A DNA stretch of 64,000 nucleotides, taken from NCBI GenBank assembly GCA_963556495.2, contig OY747722.1:22273001-22337000 (forward strand), read 5' to 3'. Every line of letters begins with the position of its first letter. Within the stretch, counting starts at the first letter, position 1. The stretch comes from Valencia hispanica (taxonomy: Eukaryota; Chordata; Actinopteri; Cyprinodontiformes; Valenciidae). Shown piece by piece: positions 35,883 to 47,098 of the stretch. The notes below the pieces were generated by a model. The model was not told the DNA's origin, did not search any database, and saw only the letters and a list, made by a program, of their open reading frames with translations. The translations under genes were made by a program, and so were the position numbers.

Positions 35883-38800
35883 GTAAGTAGAATGCAGTTC
35901 TAAAGCATCTTAACACAATAAAAACAATCCAATTTTCTCTAATCATTTCAATTGTCTTATTTCTTTTTAGGGAGGAAGGTAAGCGAAGTGGGTATTATTT
36001 ATTTTTTATTTTTTTAAAGAACTCTTCACTTCTAGCCTCCATTCTGACCCGATTATGTCAGCTCAGGTGGAAGACGAAGGCTCGTGCATGGCTTCACGTG
36101 TGCAGCCTCTTTGTTCCAGTTACATGTCTGCTGTCAGTGAGGAAGAGGTTTCTTTTGGAATGCCAACAGCTCACATGTTAGGTGTTGTCATGGCTGCATG
36201 AATTTAAGGTGTGGAATGTTAACTAGATGTGTAAAAAGCGTTATTGCAGTCACATAAGCTCAGGTTCTATATGGTTCAGATCTGACCGTGGTAGATGGTT
36301 GATTCCGTTGTTTTGTTTGATGAACCATTTGTTTAGTTAATATGTTTTGGATCATTATCCTGCTGACAGACCCATTGATGACCCGTTTTCAGTTTCTGAT
36401 CTTTATTTGGAAATCTGTCCGCTTTTTATTTGTGTGGGATTTTTGTGATAACTGTTCTCAAATCAAAGGTGTAAGTTTTCAAACTATTTTTAGGTGAGCT
36501 GATGCTGCTCCAATAAATGAAGTATTTTTATTTTGAGGCATTTTACACATCTTTGCCTGTAAATGTGCCTGTACTTCAGAGTACAATCGCTCTGTCCTGC
36601 TGTTACACGACAGTACAAAGCTGCTTACCATCTGAGGCTTCAAGAATCTATTGGGCCTGTTACAGACGGCTCAGTCGGTGATCTTAGATCATCCCCCATG
36701 TTTGTACCTTTGCTCACGATAAACGTCCGCCACTGCCTTTTTTTATGCATCCCAAAAGACAGTGATATGACAAGCGTGCAGAGTGACCAAATTCCTGCTG
36801 GGAGCTGTTTGCCGAGTCCCATTGATCCATTAATCCATATTTGGTTCACTCAGTCATGAAGGTTCAAAGAAAAGGGGAAAAAAAATCTTTTTTTTTTGTC
36901 TGTGAACAAAGCTTTTTTATTCTGCTCTGTGCTTACCCCCTTGGGCCGTATAATCTTAGCAAAGTGTGTGTGTGTGTGTGTGTTGCTGCAAGTATTTAGT
37001 CATGTCTGCAATAACAGAGCTTGACTGCTTTTTTTTCTGCTTTTTTCTTATCAGAAGAAGCTCCACCTGGAGTAGAAGGTAATTCTCTTATTTTAAACAC
37101 TTAAAGATTTCATCTCTGTTTTTACAATCTAATAATATTCATGATGACAACCACTTAATTTGATCATTTGTAGCATTGCTTCTGCCATTCTAAATAACAC
37201 ATGCAGAGCTGTCTTTTTTTTATTAATGGCACATCGACTGAATGAAATCTCTGAAAAGCAGTCTCCACCTCCAGTTTACTGTAAGCGATGTTATCTTTTC
37301 ATGGCTGCTCATTCGTTTTAGTCCCATTAAGCCGTCTTGAGTTCAGTCATCAGTAATCACTGCTTTGTTTGGCTGCTCAGCCGCTGCCTGCTGAGTTACT
37401 CTAAATGAGATATCCATTTGTACATGTAGCTGAATCCACTTAAGGGACATTTGCTGTCTGCACGCAGGAATAACTTTAAGAACAGGTTCATTTATTTCCA
37501 CATTTCACATACTGTACTCTGTCTGACCAGTTTGAGAGGTTATTAGATAACATCTCAACTTTTTTTTATATTTGTACGAAGTACCTGTATGGGGGTACGT
37601 ACTCGGAATGGCCCGATCGAGTCACTCAGCTGGAGCTGTGGTTAAGTCGCTCTGATTGGTTGTAATTCAGAGGGAAATGACCAGACGCCGCCAAACAATC
37701 GGCTTTGTAAAAATAAGAAGAGTTGCCGGCGAAGCAGTTTATAACAACAGCGAACTGAGAGGAGTGGGCCGACAGATTACCCAGTCAGAAAAAGATCTGG
37801 TTAATTTACCCTGAAGTGCTGATAGTGGAAACGCGCCTATTGTTGTGAAAGAAGCGTCTTTTTTGTTATTTATCACGTTAGCAGCAACATCTTCTTTTCC
37901 CCGGACATGTCCACTTTTTCGGTGCTGTCCTGGGCGTCCTCCCCGAGCTGCAGCTCATGTTTACCAGAGGTCAGCCCAAGTGCAGCTTTAAGTTTGAAAC
38001 ACGCAGGAAAATTTCCTTCATTCCATCCCGGTCGTGACTAATGTGTGGCGGAGAGCAGCGTACTATAGCTGGCAGATTTGTTTTTGTGTATGACAGGTGG
38101 CAAACATCCCATGGGTCAATCGGACACAAAAACTATGAAATCGCTGTGCTAAGTTAGAGTTCATGTATTAAATTGACAGCAAAAAAAAGCCTGCAGCATA
38201 GACTTTAAGTATCTTTAGGAGATTGCCGCTTTTTATTTTCTATTACTTTGAACAGAAAATACTTATTTTCTTAGAATATAATTTTAGATTTTTTTGTAAT
38301 TTTGTCCTTCCTAGCTAGTATAAAGGGAGCTATTATTGTTACAGGTTTATTTTCTGATATAGATTATTATTTATTTCTATTTAGATTTTAAAGTCATTTC
38401 TGTAATGGTTGACTTGTAAAAGCTAATCTGAAGTTTATTTAAATATTATTTCCAACCAAAGAGTAGGAACACTTTAAATATGTAAGTTAAAAGTCTTCTT
38501 TAAGTAAACAGAATATGATTGATGTGTTTAAGGATTGGACCAAGTTTCCTCTTTTATGGAAATCAAAATAGGGTCACCCTATATTATATTTAAATTGCCA
38601 ACACACATTTCCTTTAGCTTTCAATGAAAATATGACCTTGATATGATTATGAAAGATATTTTGGACATGTGTTGGTTTGTTATGTAGTTTCAAATCAATA
38701 AAAGAGAGGGCATCAATTGGTTTGGATACTTCAATTAATGGAAACTGAATGGATTTAAGAGCAGAAAGTAGCCATGGAAGGAATGAAGAAAAAAAACGAT

Positions 38801-41800
38801 GATTTTTGTTGCATATGTTTTCCCCTAAATGGGGAAAACATATGCAACAAAAATCATCGTTTTATAATCGAATCGTAATCGAATCGAAATTGTGAGGCAC
38901 CCAAGATGGAACACTCCTACTTTTACCCCATGTGTTATTTATTTGTTAACAAATGTGGTCATTGATCACATTCTGTCATAGAATCAGTTTAAGGAAATCC
39001 TTGTTAGCCTACTAGCTAGCTAAACACAATGTCTTAAATAAACATTACACAAACTGGGCATGGTCAAGGTCAATTTAAAAGTGATGTTAGTGGTGGGTTG
39101 GTGGGCCCCCCAAATTGAAATATTCTCTGGGCCCCATAAAACCTCTGGCAGGCCCTGAATAAACAGTTTATTTGCAGGGATACAGAGGTAACTTTCATAA
39201 TTCTTACAACTTGAAATATCAATAAAGCATTTCAACTAACATGTTCTAAAATGTATATTAAGGTGAGAAAGAGAAGTCAATTACCTAAATTAAATGAAAC
39301 TCACTTTTAATCATTCATATACTGAGAGAGTGATCAGAAATCGAATATGGTATATCTAGAAATGTCCGTCAATACATACAAATTTTGATTTTGATTTTCA
39401 GGATCTATTCAAGTCTGATCTTCCCAGAAGTAGAACTTAAAGATCTGAAAATATGGAGAGTTCTTTTTTTTTACTTTTTGAGTGTCTGGGAAACTGAATG
39501 TGCTATGGAGAATTTAGGGAATTTGCCCAGGTTATGGTAGTTTTTTATTTATTTTTATTACTATTTATTACTACACAATGTTTGTGTGCTCCTGCATAAA
39601 AAAAAAAATCCCTGTTTATCAAAACAATTTCTTAAGGAAACTGGCCCACTTTATGTTCAATCTTAAGAAATCCACTATGATCTCAAAATAACTGAATTAT
39701 TCCTAGTATACTGATTCAATATTTGGAGGTTAACTTTGATAAAAACTTGATTTTTAAAGTCACAAAAAACACTATTCTGAAACATATCAAATGTAAAAAA
39801 AAAAATTGTTTATTTATTCTGTGCTGGCCGAAGCTACAGTCCTTAATCAACTGCACCATCTGGACGGAAGTGCTGGGTAACAATTCATCAATGCTGGTAA
39901 AGGTCAGGAAGATAAACAAGGTAACTTGTTTAGGCCAAAAAATCCCTACTCCCCAAACATAAACACCACTGTCTGTCCGGGATTTGTTAAAGCTCACTTC
40001 AGGCTTCTGAAAAAAAGGTCTACCCATTTGTTTTGCATAGGGGTGGCAGTGTCATGATCTGGGCCTGTTTTGGTACATCTGAGCCATTAATGGAACAATA
40101 TTTCAAAATTTGAAGGTAATGTTATCTAATAAAAATATCACTTTTATCATTAGGATGGTACTGTGTTTTTTTTTTTTTTACCACGCCAAATTGCTTGTGG
40201 AATATTATCTTGTGAGAATTGAAGAGTTCTTAGTTAAAGGAAGTTAAACACAAAATATATAGTAAAAGTCTTATCCCAATTTATTTTGCATGGTGGTGGT
40301 GGTATCATGATCTGGGTCTGCTTAGCTGTATCCGGGCTATGATGGCTTTCTTTATCCTTATATGAAACCTGAATTTGATATCTTGACACCCTCATGTTAT
40401 AGATGCCTCTTTTTAGTTGAAAGTCAAACTAGTAGAAACTGTTCTCCAAGCTGCCTGACTTGAGATATTGCCTCGTGGGCAACATTTATTGATAATGTGT
40501 TTTCTATTTCATGCTGTCTCCTCGGATTACCTAACAAAGAGCCTGCAGAAGAAGGTACTCCTAAATGTTTTGTGCACTTACAATGTTTGTTTTTTTCCTG
40601 TTGTTTAGTTTGTAAAAGAAGACATTAAAGAGCTGAGATGTTTGTTGATATGACAAATACTAATTTCCAATCTTCTTCATGTTGTGTTATGGAAGGATTT
40701 ACTTGTAATGCAAATAGCTTGTTATTTTCACCTCTTGGCTTTAGATTTATTCTGATAACGCACTTTAATAGAAGAGCTGCCTCCTTTATCCGGAAAATAC
40801 GATTTGTGCCTTGAAACCCTGGCGTGACATGGCATACAGAATGAGTTCAGGCTTTCTATTTCACCCTCTGACATGCAAGAAAGGTTTTCACATCAGAATA
40901 TAGAAAGTAAATATCAGACCTCAGTAATGTAGGGTTTGGGAGTAATAAAAGGAAATCCATTTGTATTCTGTCAGTGGATGCTTTAACATTTCCCTCTGTC
41001 CTTTCTTGTAGAGGCTCCAGCTGCAGATGAAGGTATGGTTACCTCTCAAAAACAATGTAAAATTAATTTGTTTTCAGTAATGGGTTTTAGGTGACAAAGC
41101 AGTCCCCTTTTAAGGGCGGGTGCTCTGGGATTTACTGTTTACTTTACGTGTGGAAAGGATCACTGCTTGTGTTTTACATGTGAGCTCATATAGACATTGA
41201 GATGTGTGGTTTAGCATTAAGTAGATTAACTATTGATGACTATTATTAAAAAGCCTATATTGGAGTATAAAAACGTATACCTATTTGTTCTGTATAGCAG
41301 TGGTACTGTTATGGTTTGAGCCAAATCTGGACCATGAAAATGTTCCCTCATTACTGGAACAATAAGTTCTGAGTCTGTTAATATACTGTTGTGTTAATTA
41401 CTTTTTCAAGCATAAAAGTGACCCCCCCCCAAAAAAAAACAATTCCCCTTGCCCACTGCCATAAACCTTATTATTAGAAATATGAATTCAGATATGCAAG
41501 GAACTTTGAAGGCAATATATCAATTATGTTTTCTAGTAAAGAGTGAAAAAGTATTTCTACTGAATTTCACCTTAAGAAAAATGGGTTATTATTCCAAAAT
41601 GTTGATGGAAAGAACCCATGAGAGCAGTTTTGTGTAGGGTCAGATAATTATATAAAACAAAATAAAAAACATTTTTAGATGATATTAATTCATTTAGCCA
41701 ATTATTTTTGATGGTTGAACTAACATTTACTGTAATGGAGAGTAAAAACCTCTCGCCTGTTTGTTCGCATAGTAGTGGTAGTATCATGATTAGGGCTTGA

Positions 41801-42785
41801 GTGCTACATCTTGGCCATGAAGGCATATAATTAGAAATATAAATTCAAAGACTGTGCTGTCATAAAAGAAAAACCCTTTTATATTCTACCTGTTGGTGCA
41901 CTAACATTTTCCTCTGTGCTTTCCTTTAGAGCCTCCAGCTGCAGATGAAGGTATACATTATGATCGTTGGTTGCCTCGAATTGCCTATTACATTACTGCA
42001 AGACCAAGCGGTCAAAAAAAAAACACACACACACACGTTTCTTCTCAATAATAGCTTTCAGGGGATGGGGAAAGTTTTTATGGCAAAAAAAGATTTAAAC
42101 ATTTAGCCATATTAGGCAAGAGGAAATAAAAAAGCAAAAATTACGAGTTAACTATTTTAAACCATTTATATTATTTATGAAGGAATTTATATATTTGTTT
42201 TAACATTTGTTGTGCATGGTGGTAGTATCATGATTTGGGCCTGATGTGCTCACTAGGATGGAATATCTGGTGGTTTGATGTTTAATGAGATTTAATGATG
42301 GGTACAATCAAACAAGAAAAATAGAGCCTAATATGTTCACGTAAAAACATAGCATTTAATTCACAGTAAACTGGACTAACCACGAAATGGTGCAAATCCA
42401 AAACAGATTAAATCTGCTTCTTTTGTTATAACAGATGAATCCAAGCCCAAATCAAAGTGAGTTTTACTGCTGTTTTTAATTCTAATCAGTTTAAAAATGA
42501 TTAATTATTCTAAAGCAGAGGTTTTACTTTGCAGGGCTTTTGCTCCAACGATAGCCGTTCCAAAGATACCAGAGGGAGAAAAAGTTGACTTCGATGTGAG
42601 TAATTTTTTTTTTTTTATCACACATTTCTTAAGTTTGGGGGGGAAAACGAGCATCCAATGAATGCTACAGACTTGAATAGGCTAACTTTTAGGGTTTCAT
42701 ATTAACTAAGCAATCCAAGAGTTGATGTAGGAGTGCAGGAATGGACGTTTTGAGGGGATGCTGTCTGCAGAGCCGTGGCCCACAC

Positions 42786-42816
<31 letters not shown>

Positions 42817-45800
42817 TGTGACCTCTTTGTAGGACATTCACAGGAAGCGTCAGGAGAAAGATCTGTCTGAGCTGCAATCTCTGATCGAGGCCCACTTCAT
42901 TCAGAGAAAGAAGGACGAGGAGGAGCTCATCGCTCTTGTTAACAGGATTGTAAGTCTTCCATGAAAGCACGCACTACTGCCAGAGTGATGTACCACCCAG
43001 CTAACAATTACGTTTTCTCTGTGTGTGTGTGTGTGTATGTGTGCACGGATGATTAGGAGAAGCGTCGTGCTGAGAGGGCTGAACAGCAGAGGATCCGCGC
43101 TGAGCAGGAGAAGGAGAGGCAGAATCGTCTTGTTGTGAGTACCTTTTGAAGCTGCGGTTAAATAAAGTGACTTTCTTTTAAACTGGAGAGAAATCTCAAA
43201 TTGATCCAAAGTTATTCAGAAAGTGTTTTTCTGTACCTTCTGTATAACACCCCCCCCCCCAAAAAAACCCCCAAAAAACCTAGCGTTTTACACCAGTTGA
43301 CAGCTTTGATCTGTGAGAGAAGATAGATTGTTGTTTGACATTTGTTTATTTTCAGCTCTTAGGAGTCAAAACTGTGCAGAACCACATTTTGCTGTAATAA
43401 AATCTGTAAGTCTTTCCGAGCTTGTCTCTACTAGCTTCAGAGGTCTGACTATAAGTCATTTGTTGCCTCTACCAGATTCTTCATCCAGGACTTGCTTATA
43501 TTTAGCTCTACCTGTCATCCCATTGACTCTGTCCATCTTCCCTGTCCTTACTGCCACCACCACGTTTCACACACAGGGGCGATGGTGTGTTCAGTGTTTG
43601 TTTGATGCCACACTGGAGTCCAAGGAGGTGAAATATGGCAACCTGAAAAATAATGCTTTTTATGACTTTCTTCTTGACAATGAAGTTCATGTTTGTGGAG
43701 AGTGCAGTGAATAGTTGTCCTGTCAAAAGATTCTCAAAACACCAGCTGTGAATTGAGCTGAGGGCCAAAGTTACTATGGGTTTCTTGGCTGAGTCACAGA
43801 TTTTTTTCTATACTTGCTTGAACTGTCAGTTCAGGTAGATGGTCTTAGTATATTTTACAGTTGTGCCATACGTTTTACATTTTTGGACTGAATGATCCTG
43901 AGTGACTGGTTTAAATGTTAGGATATTGTTTTCAGAACCTCTCCGCAACTTTATTCCTCAGTCTTCATAGGCTAGTGGTGTTTGTTCACTAATATGTTCT
44001 CTAACAAACTTCTGAAGGTACTTGGGCAATATGAATTTTATTTCAGGGTATCAGAGTAAAGAAGGCTGAATGCAAAAACCACACCGTTTCTTAAAAAAAT
44101 AAAAGCAATGTATTTTCCTTCCATTGGTCAGTTTCATAAAAGGGCAACGAAATACATCGTGGTTTGTGGTCGTAACATAACAAGAGGTATTCATATTTTT
44201 GCTAAAGGAAATGTATTAGCTTGTATTTCAATGCGTGTTTGATGAGAAAAATTTCGGACTTTACAAAGAAACCCCACTATGCTTGTTGATATGCTTTTAT
44301 TATTAAATTCCTTCACGGCTTTCTCAAATCGAACAACGTAATGTCTGAAATGTGCCGTTTTGGCTACTGTCTCTTTAAGGCCACGCTTGTCCTTTGATTG
44401 GTCAGATGTGCAGGAGGGCATACAGTCAATGAGAGCAGGTGATTCTCATTAGGTGGAGAAGCAGCTGTTTAACGTTGAGAGAAAAAGGAAAACAGCCAAA
44501 ACATATATATAATATATTTGATATCTTACAAAAAAACAAGTTTCCTTGTTCAGTCAGATGTACTGACTGTTTTTGTTTGTTTGTTTTTTTGTTGCGTCAC
44601 AGGAAGAAAAAGAGAGGAAAGAACAGGAGGAGGCACGTAAGAAGCATGATGAGGATGCCAAGAAGAAAAAGGCCTTGACTAACATGACTCAGCAGTACGG
44701 TGGCCAGCAAAGGGTCAGTTGCCAATGTTTTCCCGGTTTTGTTCATGTAACGCTTGACAAAACAAAACAACAACAATGTCCTGCTTGAACTTGATTCTGC
44801 AGCAAGATGGCAAGAAGGGAGCAAAGAAGCAAACGGAGAGAGAAAAGAAGCGAAAGATCCTGGCAGAGAGGAGGAAACCGCTCAACATTGACCATCTGAA
44901 CGAGGACAAGCTGAAGTAAGTCTGACTGAGGCAGATTAGTTCATCAATCCAAATCCATCTGTCATGGGAGTGAGTTCGTAGCAGGTTTGGGTTTTTCAGC
45001 CTCTGAGTCTGATCCTCTGCTCGCTGTTGAACAGGGAGAAGGCCGGTGAGCTGTGGCAGTGGCTGATGATGCTGGAGGCTGAGAAGTTTGACTACACTGA
45101 CACGCTCAAGAGACAGAAGTATGATGTGAGTATTTTAGACTCAATCATCTCCTCATCCCCTTCCTTCAACAAAATTGTAAGATGACATTTATTTGATCTG
45201 ACCTCCACTAATATTTCACCTCATGTAGAAACAGTCCATTTGCCTAACTGGCATCAGAAGCTGTATGGATTAGAGTTAAATTGGTTAATATTGGTAAGGA
45301 CTGTTGAATAAATCTGTTTCTTATATCGGCGCCTCTATTGTGAGGCAGTGTTGAATGAATGTAGCTTGGCTTTAAAGAAAGTGGGACATTCATTCGAAAT
45401 GGTTTATTACTTTTCACCGATAAAAGCCATCAGTAGATCCAGTATCCAGAAATTTTACTCATGTAATTCAACTCACTTTATTTATATAGCCCCAATACAC
45501 AGCATGTCATCTTGTAGCACTATACATGAAGTCATTTGGATTCAGTCATACATAAATTCCATATAAGAGCCCTAGCCTTACCTCAATATATTTCTACTTT
45601 AAGTAGTCATTCAAGAAATTACTCAGATTAAAGTATTTTGTAATAAAGCTGCAAAGTACTCAGTAGCTTGTGATGTCATTAGATGGAGAAATATAATTTT
45701 ATGAGAAAACCATGGTATATTAAAAAATAAAATAATTTAGTCAAATTTTATAATATATAATCAATATTGGTGCGTGTGACTATAGGATTTTTTATTTCAA

Positions 45801-46983
45801 ACAAGAAAAACAAGGGCAAAAGATTGCCACAAAAACTAATTAGTGAAATTACACTGTTACTTGTTGCTGTTTTTTCCCCACCCCTACATTATGTACGCAT
45901 AATAATTGATAATAACATCAGAGAAAATTAGGTCACATCATTCTTGTTTGTATCGGGTGAAAATTTGGTGTTTGTACAATTTTTTTTTCTTAATTGCATA
46001 TTTATGTGTTGCTTAATTCTTTTCCCAGTATGATTCCATCACTCCACAAATCTGAGTCTGAGATGAAGCCACATTTTTTTGTCAGAACAGCGCTTCGTTC
46101 ATCAGCTGAAGCGGCATTTTGACAGCTCATTTCTGAGATCATGTTGCCTTTTCCTGCATGATTTGGCTCGACGAGCTCATTCAGGAATTAATTAGACGTC
46201 AGTCAGTGCAAGAAATAGCATCTCTGTTCTTCTCCAGGACAACCAGATTCTTTCTGTTTGGTGTGACTTTAACCAGTCCCCTTGTCCTCCCCAACAGATC
46301 AACCTGCTCCAGAATCGGGTTCAGGCCACCCAGAGGTAAGATGTAGCTTTGTATCTGTAAACTCTCTTCTTTACCCACTCACACCCAAGTGTGCTATAAA
46401 AAAAGAAATTTAACCATACTAGTGGATCAGTTTTATGGAAATACAACAAAGGCAGAGCCAGCGGCATCCTTTACTAATGGCATGATGCTTTGGTGTTTGC
46501 ACTTTTCTTTGATCTGTCCCAGCTCTCTCCTTCTGATTTTCATGTTAAATGTAACAGACAGCTCTGAAATGCAAGATTTACATCAGAAAACATAAAGCCA
46601 GTCGTCTGAATGTAGTAGATTGTAATATACAATGAAGTATTGCCCTCTTCAGGTCTCTGTCATGCTGGACTGAAAGGAGTAAATCCGAAACCCAGTATTC
46701 AAATGCAAAATTTGTCATTTATTAGAGGAAATACCTGTCCAATCTAAATCGGACTAAACTTGACAGAGGGTTGCATTGTTATTGGCTCATGTGAATACGT
46801 AAACTAACCGTTTGATACCTCCCGCCCCCCTAAGGGGTTAATTACAAAATACTCTTTCATATAGTTAACTGCATCAAAGCAACAGTATAGCGAAATGACT
46901 CTTATGCAAAGATGTGCTCATGTTTCCATCTGTGACTTCCCAGTGCCAAAGGAAGAGGCAAGGCCAAAGCCAGGCTGAGATAG
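35800..46983 (+). CDS. tnnt2: Troponin T, cardiac-like, 15 coding exons
   Basis: Troponin T anchors the troponin complex to tropomyosin on striated-muscle thin filaments. Exons (coding): 35800-35882, 35971-35978, 37055-37078, 40540-40554, 41012-41032, 41930-41950, 42435-42456, 42535-42595, 42833-42949, 43057-43134, 44603-44713, 44803-44915, 45035-45125, 46298-46335, 46944-46983. They sum to 843 nt: 280 residues plus TAG, with every phase consistent. The order is typical: acidic N terminus split into micro-exons, [17 protein letters not shown], the tropomyosin-binding helix ([20 protein letters not shown]), then the coiled coil that binds TnI/TnC ([17 protein letters not shown] to [12 protein letters not shown]). 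DIHRKR-EKDL and LWQW favour cardiac-type tnnt2 paralogues over tnnt3; slow tnnt1 is less likely. The C terminus ([10 protein letters not shown]) lacks the usual GRWK ending. Confidence 0.92.
35971..35978 (+). CDS. tnnt2: Troponin T 8-nt micro-exon
   Basis: Eight bases (GGAGGAAG) between TTCTTTTTAG and gtaagc. It restores frame between the first coding exon and the one at 37055, adding A-E-E. Very short exons of this type are normal in the 5' part of troponin T genes. Confidence 0.7.
37055..37078 (+). CDS. tnnt2: Troponin T micro-exon (EEAPPGVE)
   Basis: 24 nt, acceptor CTTATCAG, donor GAAG|gtaatt, phase preserved. Part of the acidic alternatively spliced region by analogy with the family. 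Confidence 0.8.
37079..40539. other. Troponin T intron, 3.5 kb, with CpG-rich block and hairpin
   Basis: Contains a GC- and CpG-richer block at about 37570-38060 (unclassified, possibly a transposon remnant), a perfect hairpin at 38793-38863, repeat words shared with the MITE at 32665, and two Tc1-type transposase signature relics near 40035 and 40288. No exon recognised. Confidence 0.6.
38793..38863. repeat. Perfect inverted repeat, 33-bp arms, 5-nt loop
   Basis: 38793-38825 is the exact reverse complement of 38831-38863, separated only by TAAAT. Arms begin AAAACGATGATTTTTGTTGC. No mismatch is seen in either arm. Flanked on the right by AATCGAATCG repeats. Confidence 0.95.
40540..40554 (+). 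CDS. tnnt2: Troponin T micro-exon (EPAEE)
   Basis: 15 nt between ACAAAG and gtactc, phase preserved. The acceptor lacks a long pyrimidine tract, so inclusion may be variable. Confidence 0.65.
41012..41032 (+). CDS. tnnt2: Troponin T duplicated micro-exon, copy 1
   Basis: 21 nt (acceptor TTCTTGTAG, donor GAAG|gtatgg) encoding E-A-P-A-A-D-E. Differs from the next micro-exon by one base (GGCTCC versus GCCTCC). Confidence 0.85.
41930..41950 (+). CDS. tnnt2: Troponin T duplicated micro-exon, copy 2
   Basis: 21 nt (acceptor TTCCTTTAG, donor GAAG|gtatac) encoding E-P-P-A-A-D-E. The upstream intron resembles that of copy 1 over at least 35 bp (CTAACATTTTCCTCTGTGCT versus TTAACATTTCCCTCTGTCCT), so the exon and its acceptor were duplicated together. 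Confidence 0.85.
42435..42456 (+). CDS. tnnt2: Troponin T exon (DESKPKS)
   Basis: 22 nt, acceptor TATAACAG, donor TCAAA|gtgagt. It begins the transition from the acidic region to the conserved core. Confidence 0.85.
42535..42595 (+). CDS. tnnt2: Troponin T exon ([12 protein letters not shown])
   Basis: 61 nt, acceptor TTTGCAG, donor TTCGAT|gtgagt. Encodes the hallmark [12 protein letters not shown] that marks the start of the conserved troponin T core. Confidence 0.97.
42780..42812. repeat. GT microsatellite before a troponin T acceptor
   Basis: A (GT)n tract with CGCG break ends about 20 bp before the splice acceptor of the exon at 42833. A similar one (43021-43037) precedes the exon at 43057. 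Confidence 0.85.
42833..42949 (+). CDS. tnnt2: Troponin T exon, tropomyosin-binding helix
   Basis: 39 codons beginning [19 protein letters not shown]; acceptor CTTTGTAG after a GT microsatellite, donor AGGATT|gtaagt. The DIHRKR form is shared with cardiac and slow isoforms (fast types have DIQKKR). Confidence 0.97.
43057..43134 (+). CDS. tnnt2: Troponin T exon ([16 protein letters not shown])
   Basis: 26 codons, acceptor GATTAG, donor CTTGTT|gtgagt. Near-invariant troponin T segment. Confidence 0.97.
43135..44602. other. Troponin T intron, 1.5 kb
   Basis: Holds a C-run/A-run (43250-43280) and an old minus-strand Tc1-type relic (about 43550-43620, with the CACCACGTTTCACAC word). The open frame at 43313-43714 runs across this relic and is not a gene. 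Confidence 0.6.
44603..44713 (+). CDS. tnnt2: Troponin T exon (lysine-rich linker)
   Basis: 37 codons, acceptor GCGTCACAG, donor CAAAGG|gtcagt. Ends in [17 protein letters not shown], the conserved KKKALSNM region. Confidence 0.95.
44803..44915 (+). CDS. tnnt2: Troponin T exon ([18 protein letters not shown])
   Basis: 113 nt, acceptor TTCTGCAG, donor CTGAA|gtaagt. Carries the most conserved block of the protein, the start of the TnI-binding coiled coil. Confidence 0.97.
45035..45125 (+). CDS. tnnt2: Troponin T coiled-coil exon
   Basis: 91 nt, acceptor TGAACAG, donor TATGAT|gtgagt. Encodes [19 protein letters not shown] and KRQKYD, the I-T arm helix. Confidence 0.96.
45126..46297. other. Troponin T intron, 1.2 kb
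   Basis: AT-rich; about 45465-45560 carries the widespread fish repeat beginning CACTTTATTTATATAGC. No exon seen. Confidence 0.55.
46298..46335 (+). CDS. tnnt2: Troponin T exon ([12 protein letters not shown])
   Basis: 38 nt, acceptor CCCAACAG, donor CAGAG|gtaaga. It ends the coiled coil. Confidence 0.94.
46944..46983 (+). CDS. tnnt2: Troponin T last coding exon
   Basis: Acceptor ACTTCCCAG. Encodes the basic tail [12 protein letters not shown] and stops at TAG 46981-46983. Family members usually end in GRWK; this one does not. Confidence 0.9.
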
Positions 46984-47098
46984 ACGGGCGCAACCAGACA
47001 AGATGTCAGAGGAGACGTCTGAGCGGGAGTTTGTTTAGGTACAAGAAACAAGTTGGAGAGGGAAATAAGTGATTGTTGTTATATTTAGCTGAAATGGC

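Larger units (their letters stand above)
40031..42265 (+). repeat. Five relics of a Tc1 transposase motif among micro-exons
   Basis: Words of the form GGTGG-AGT(A/G)TCATGAT(C/T)TGGG, which encode the Tc1 transposase signature GGS(V/I)M-WG, occur near 40042, 40296, 41299, 41773 and 42220. They are interleaved with the micro-exons at 40540, 41012 and 41930. All are degenerate with no continuous frame, consistent with copies spread by local duplication of an old insertion. Confidence 0.65.

Noticed and set aside
43313..43714. 133-codon frame in a troponin T intron
   Set aside because: Runs through a Tc1-type relic and breaks the otherwise complete troponin T frame if used as an exon.
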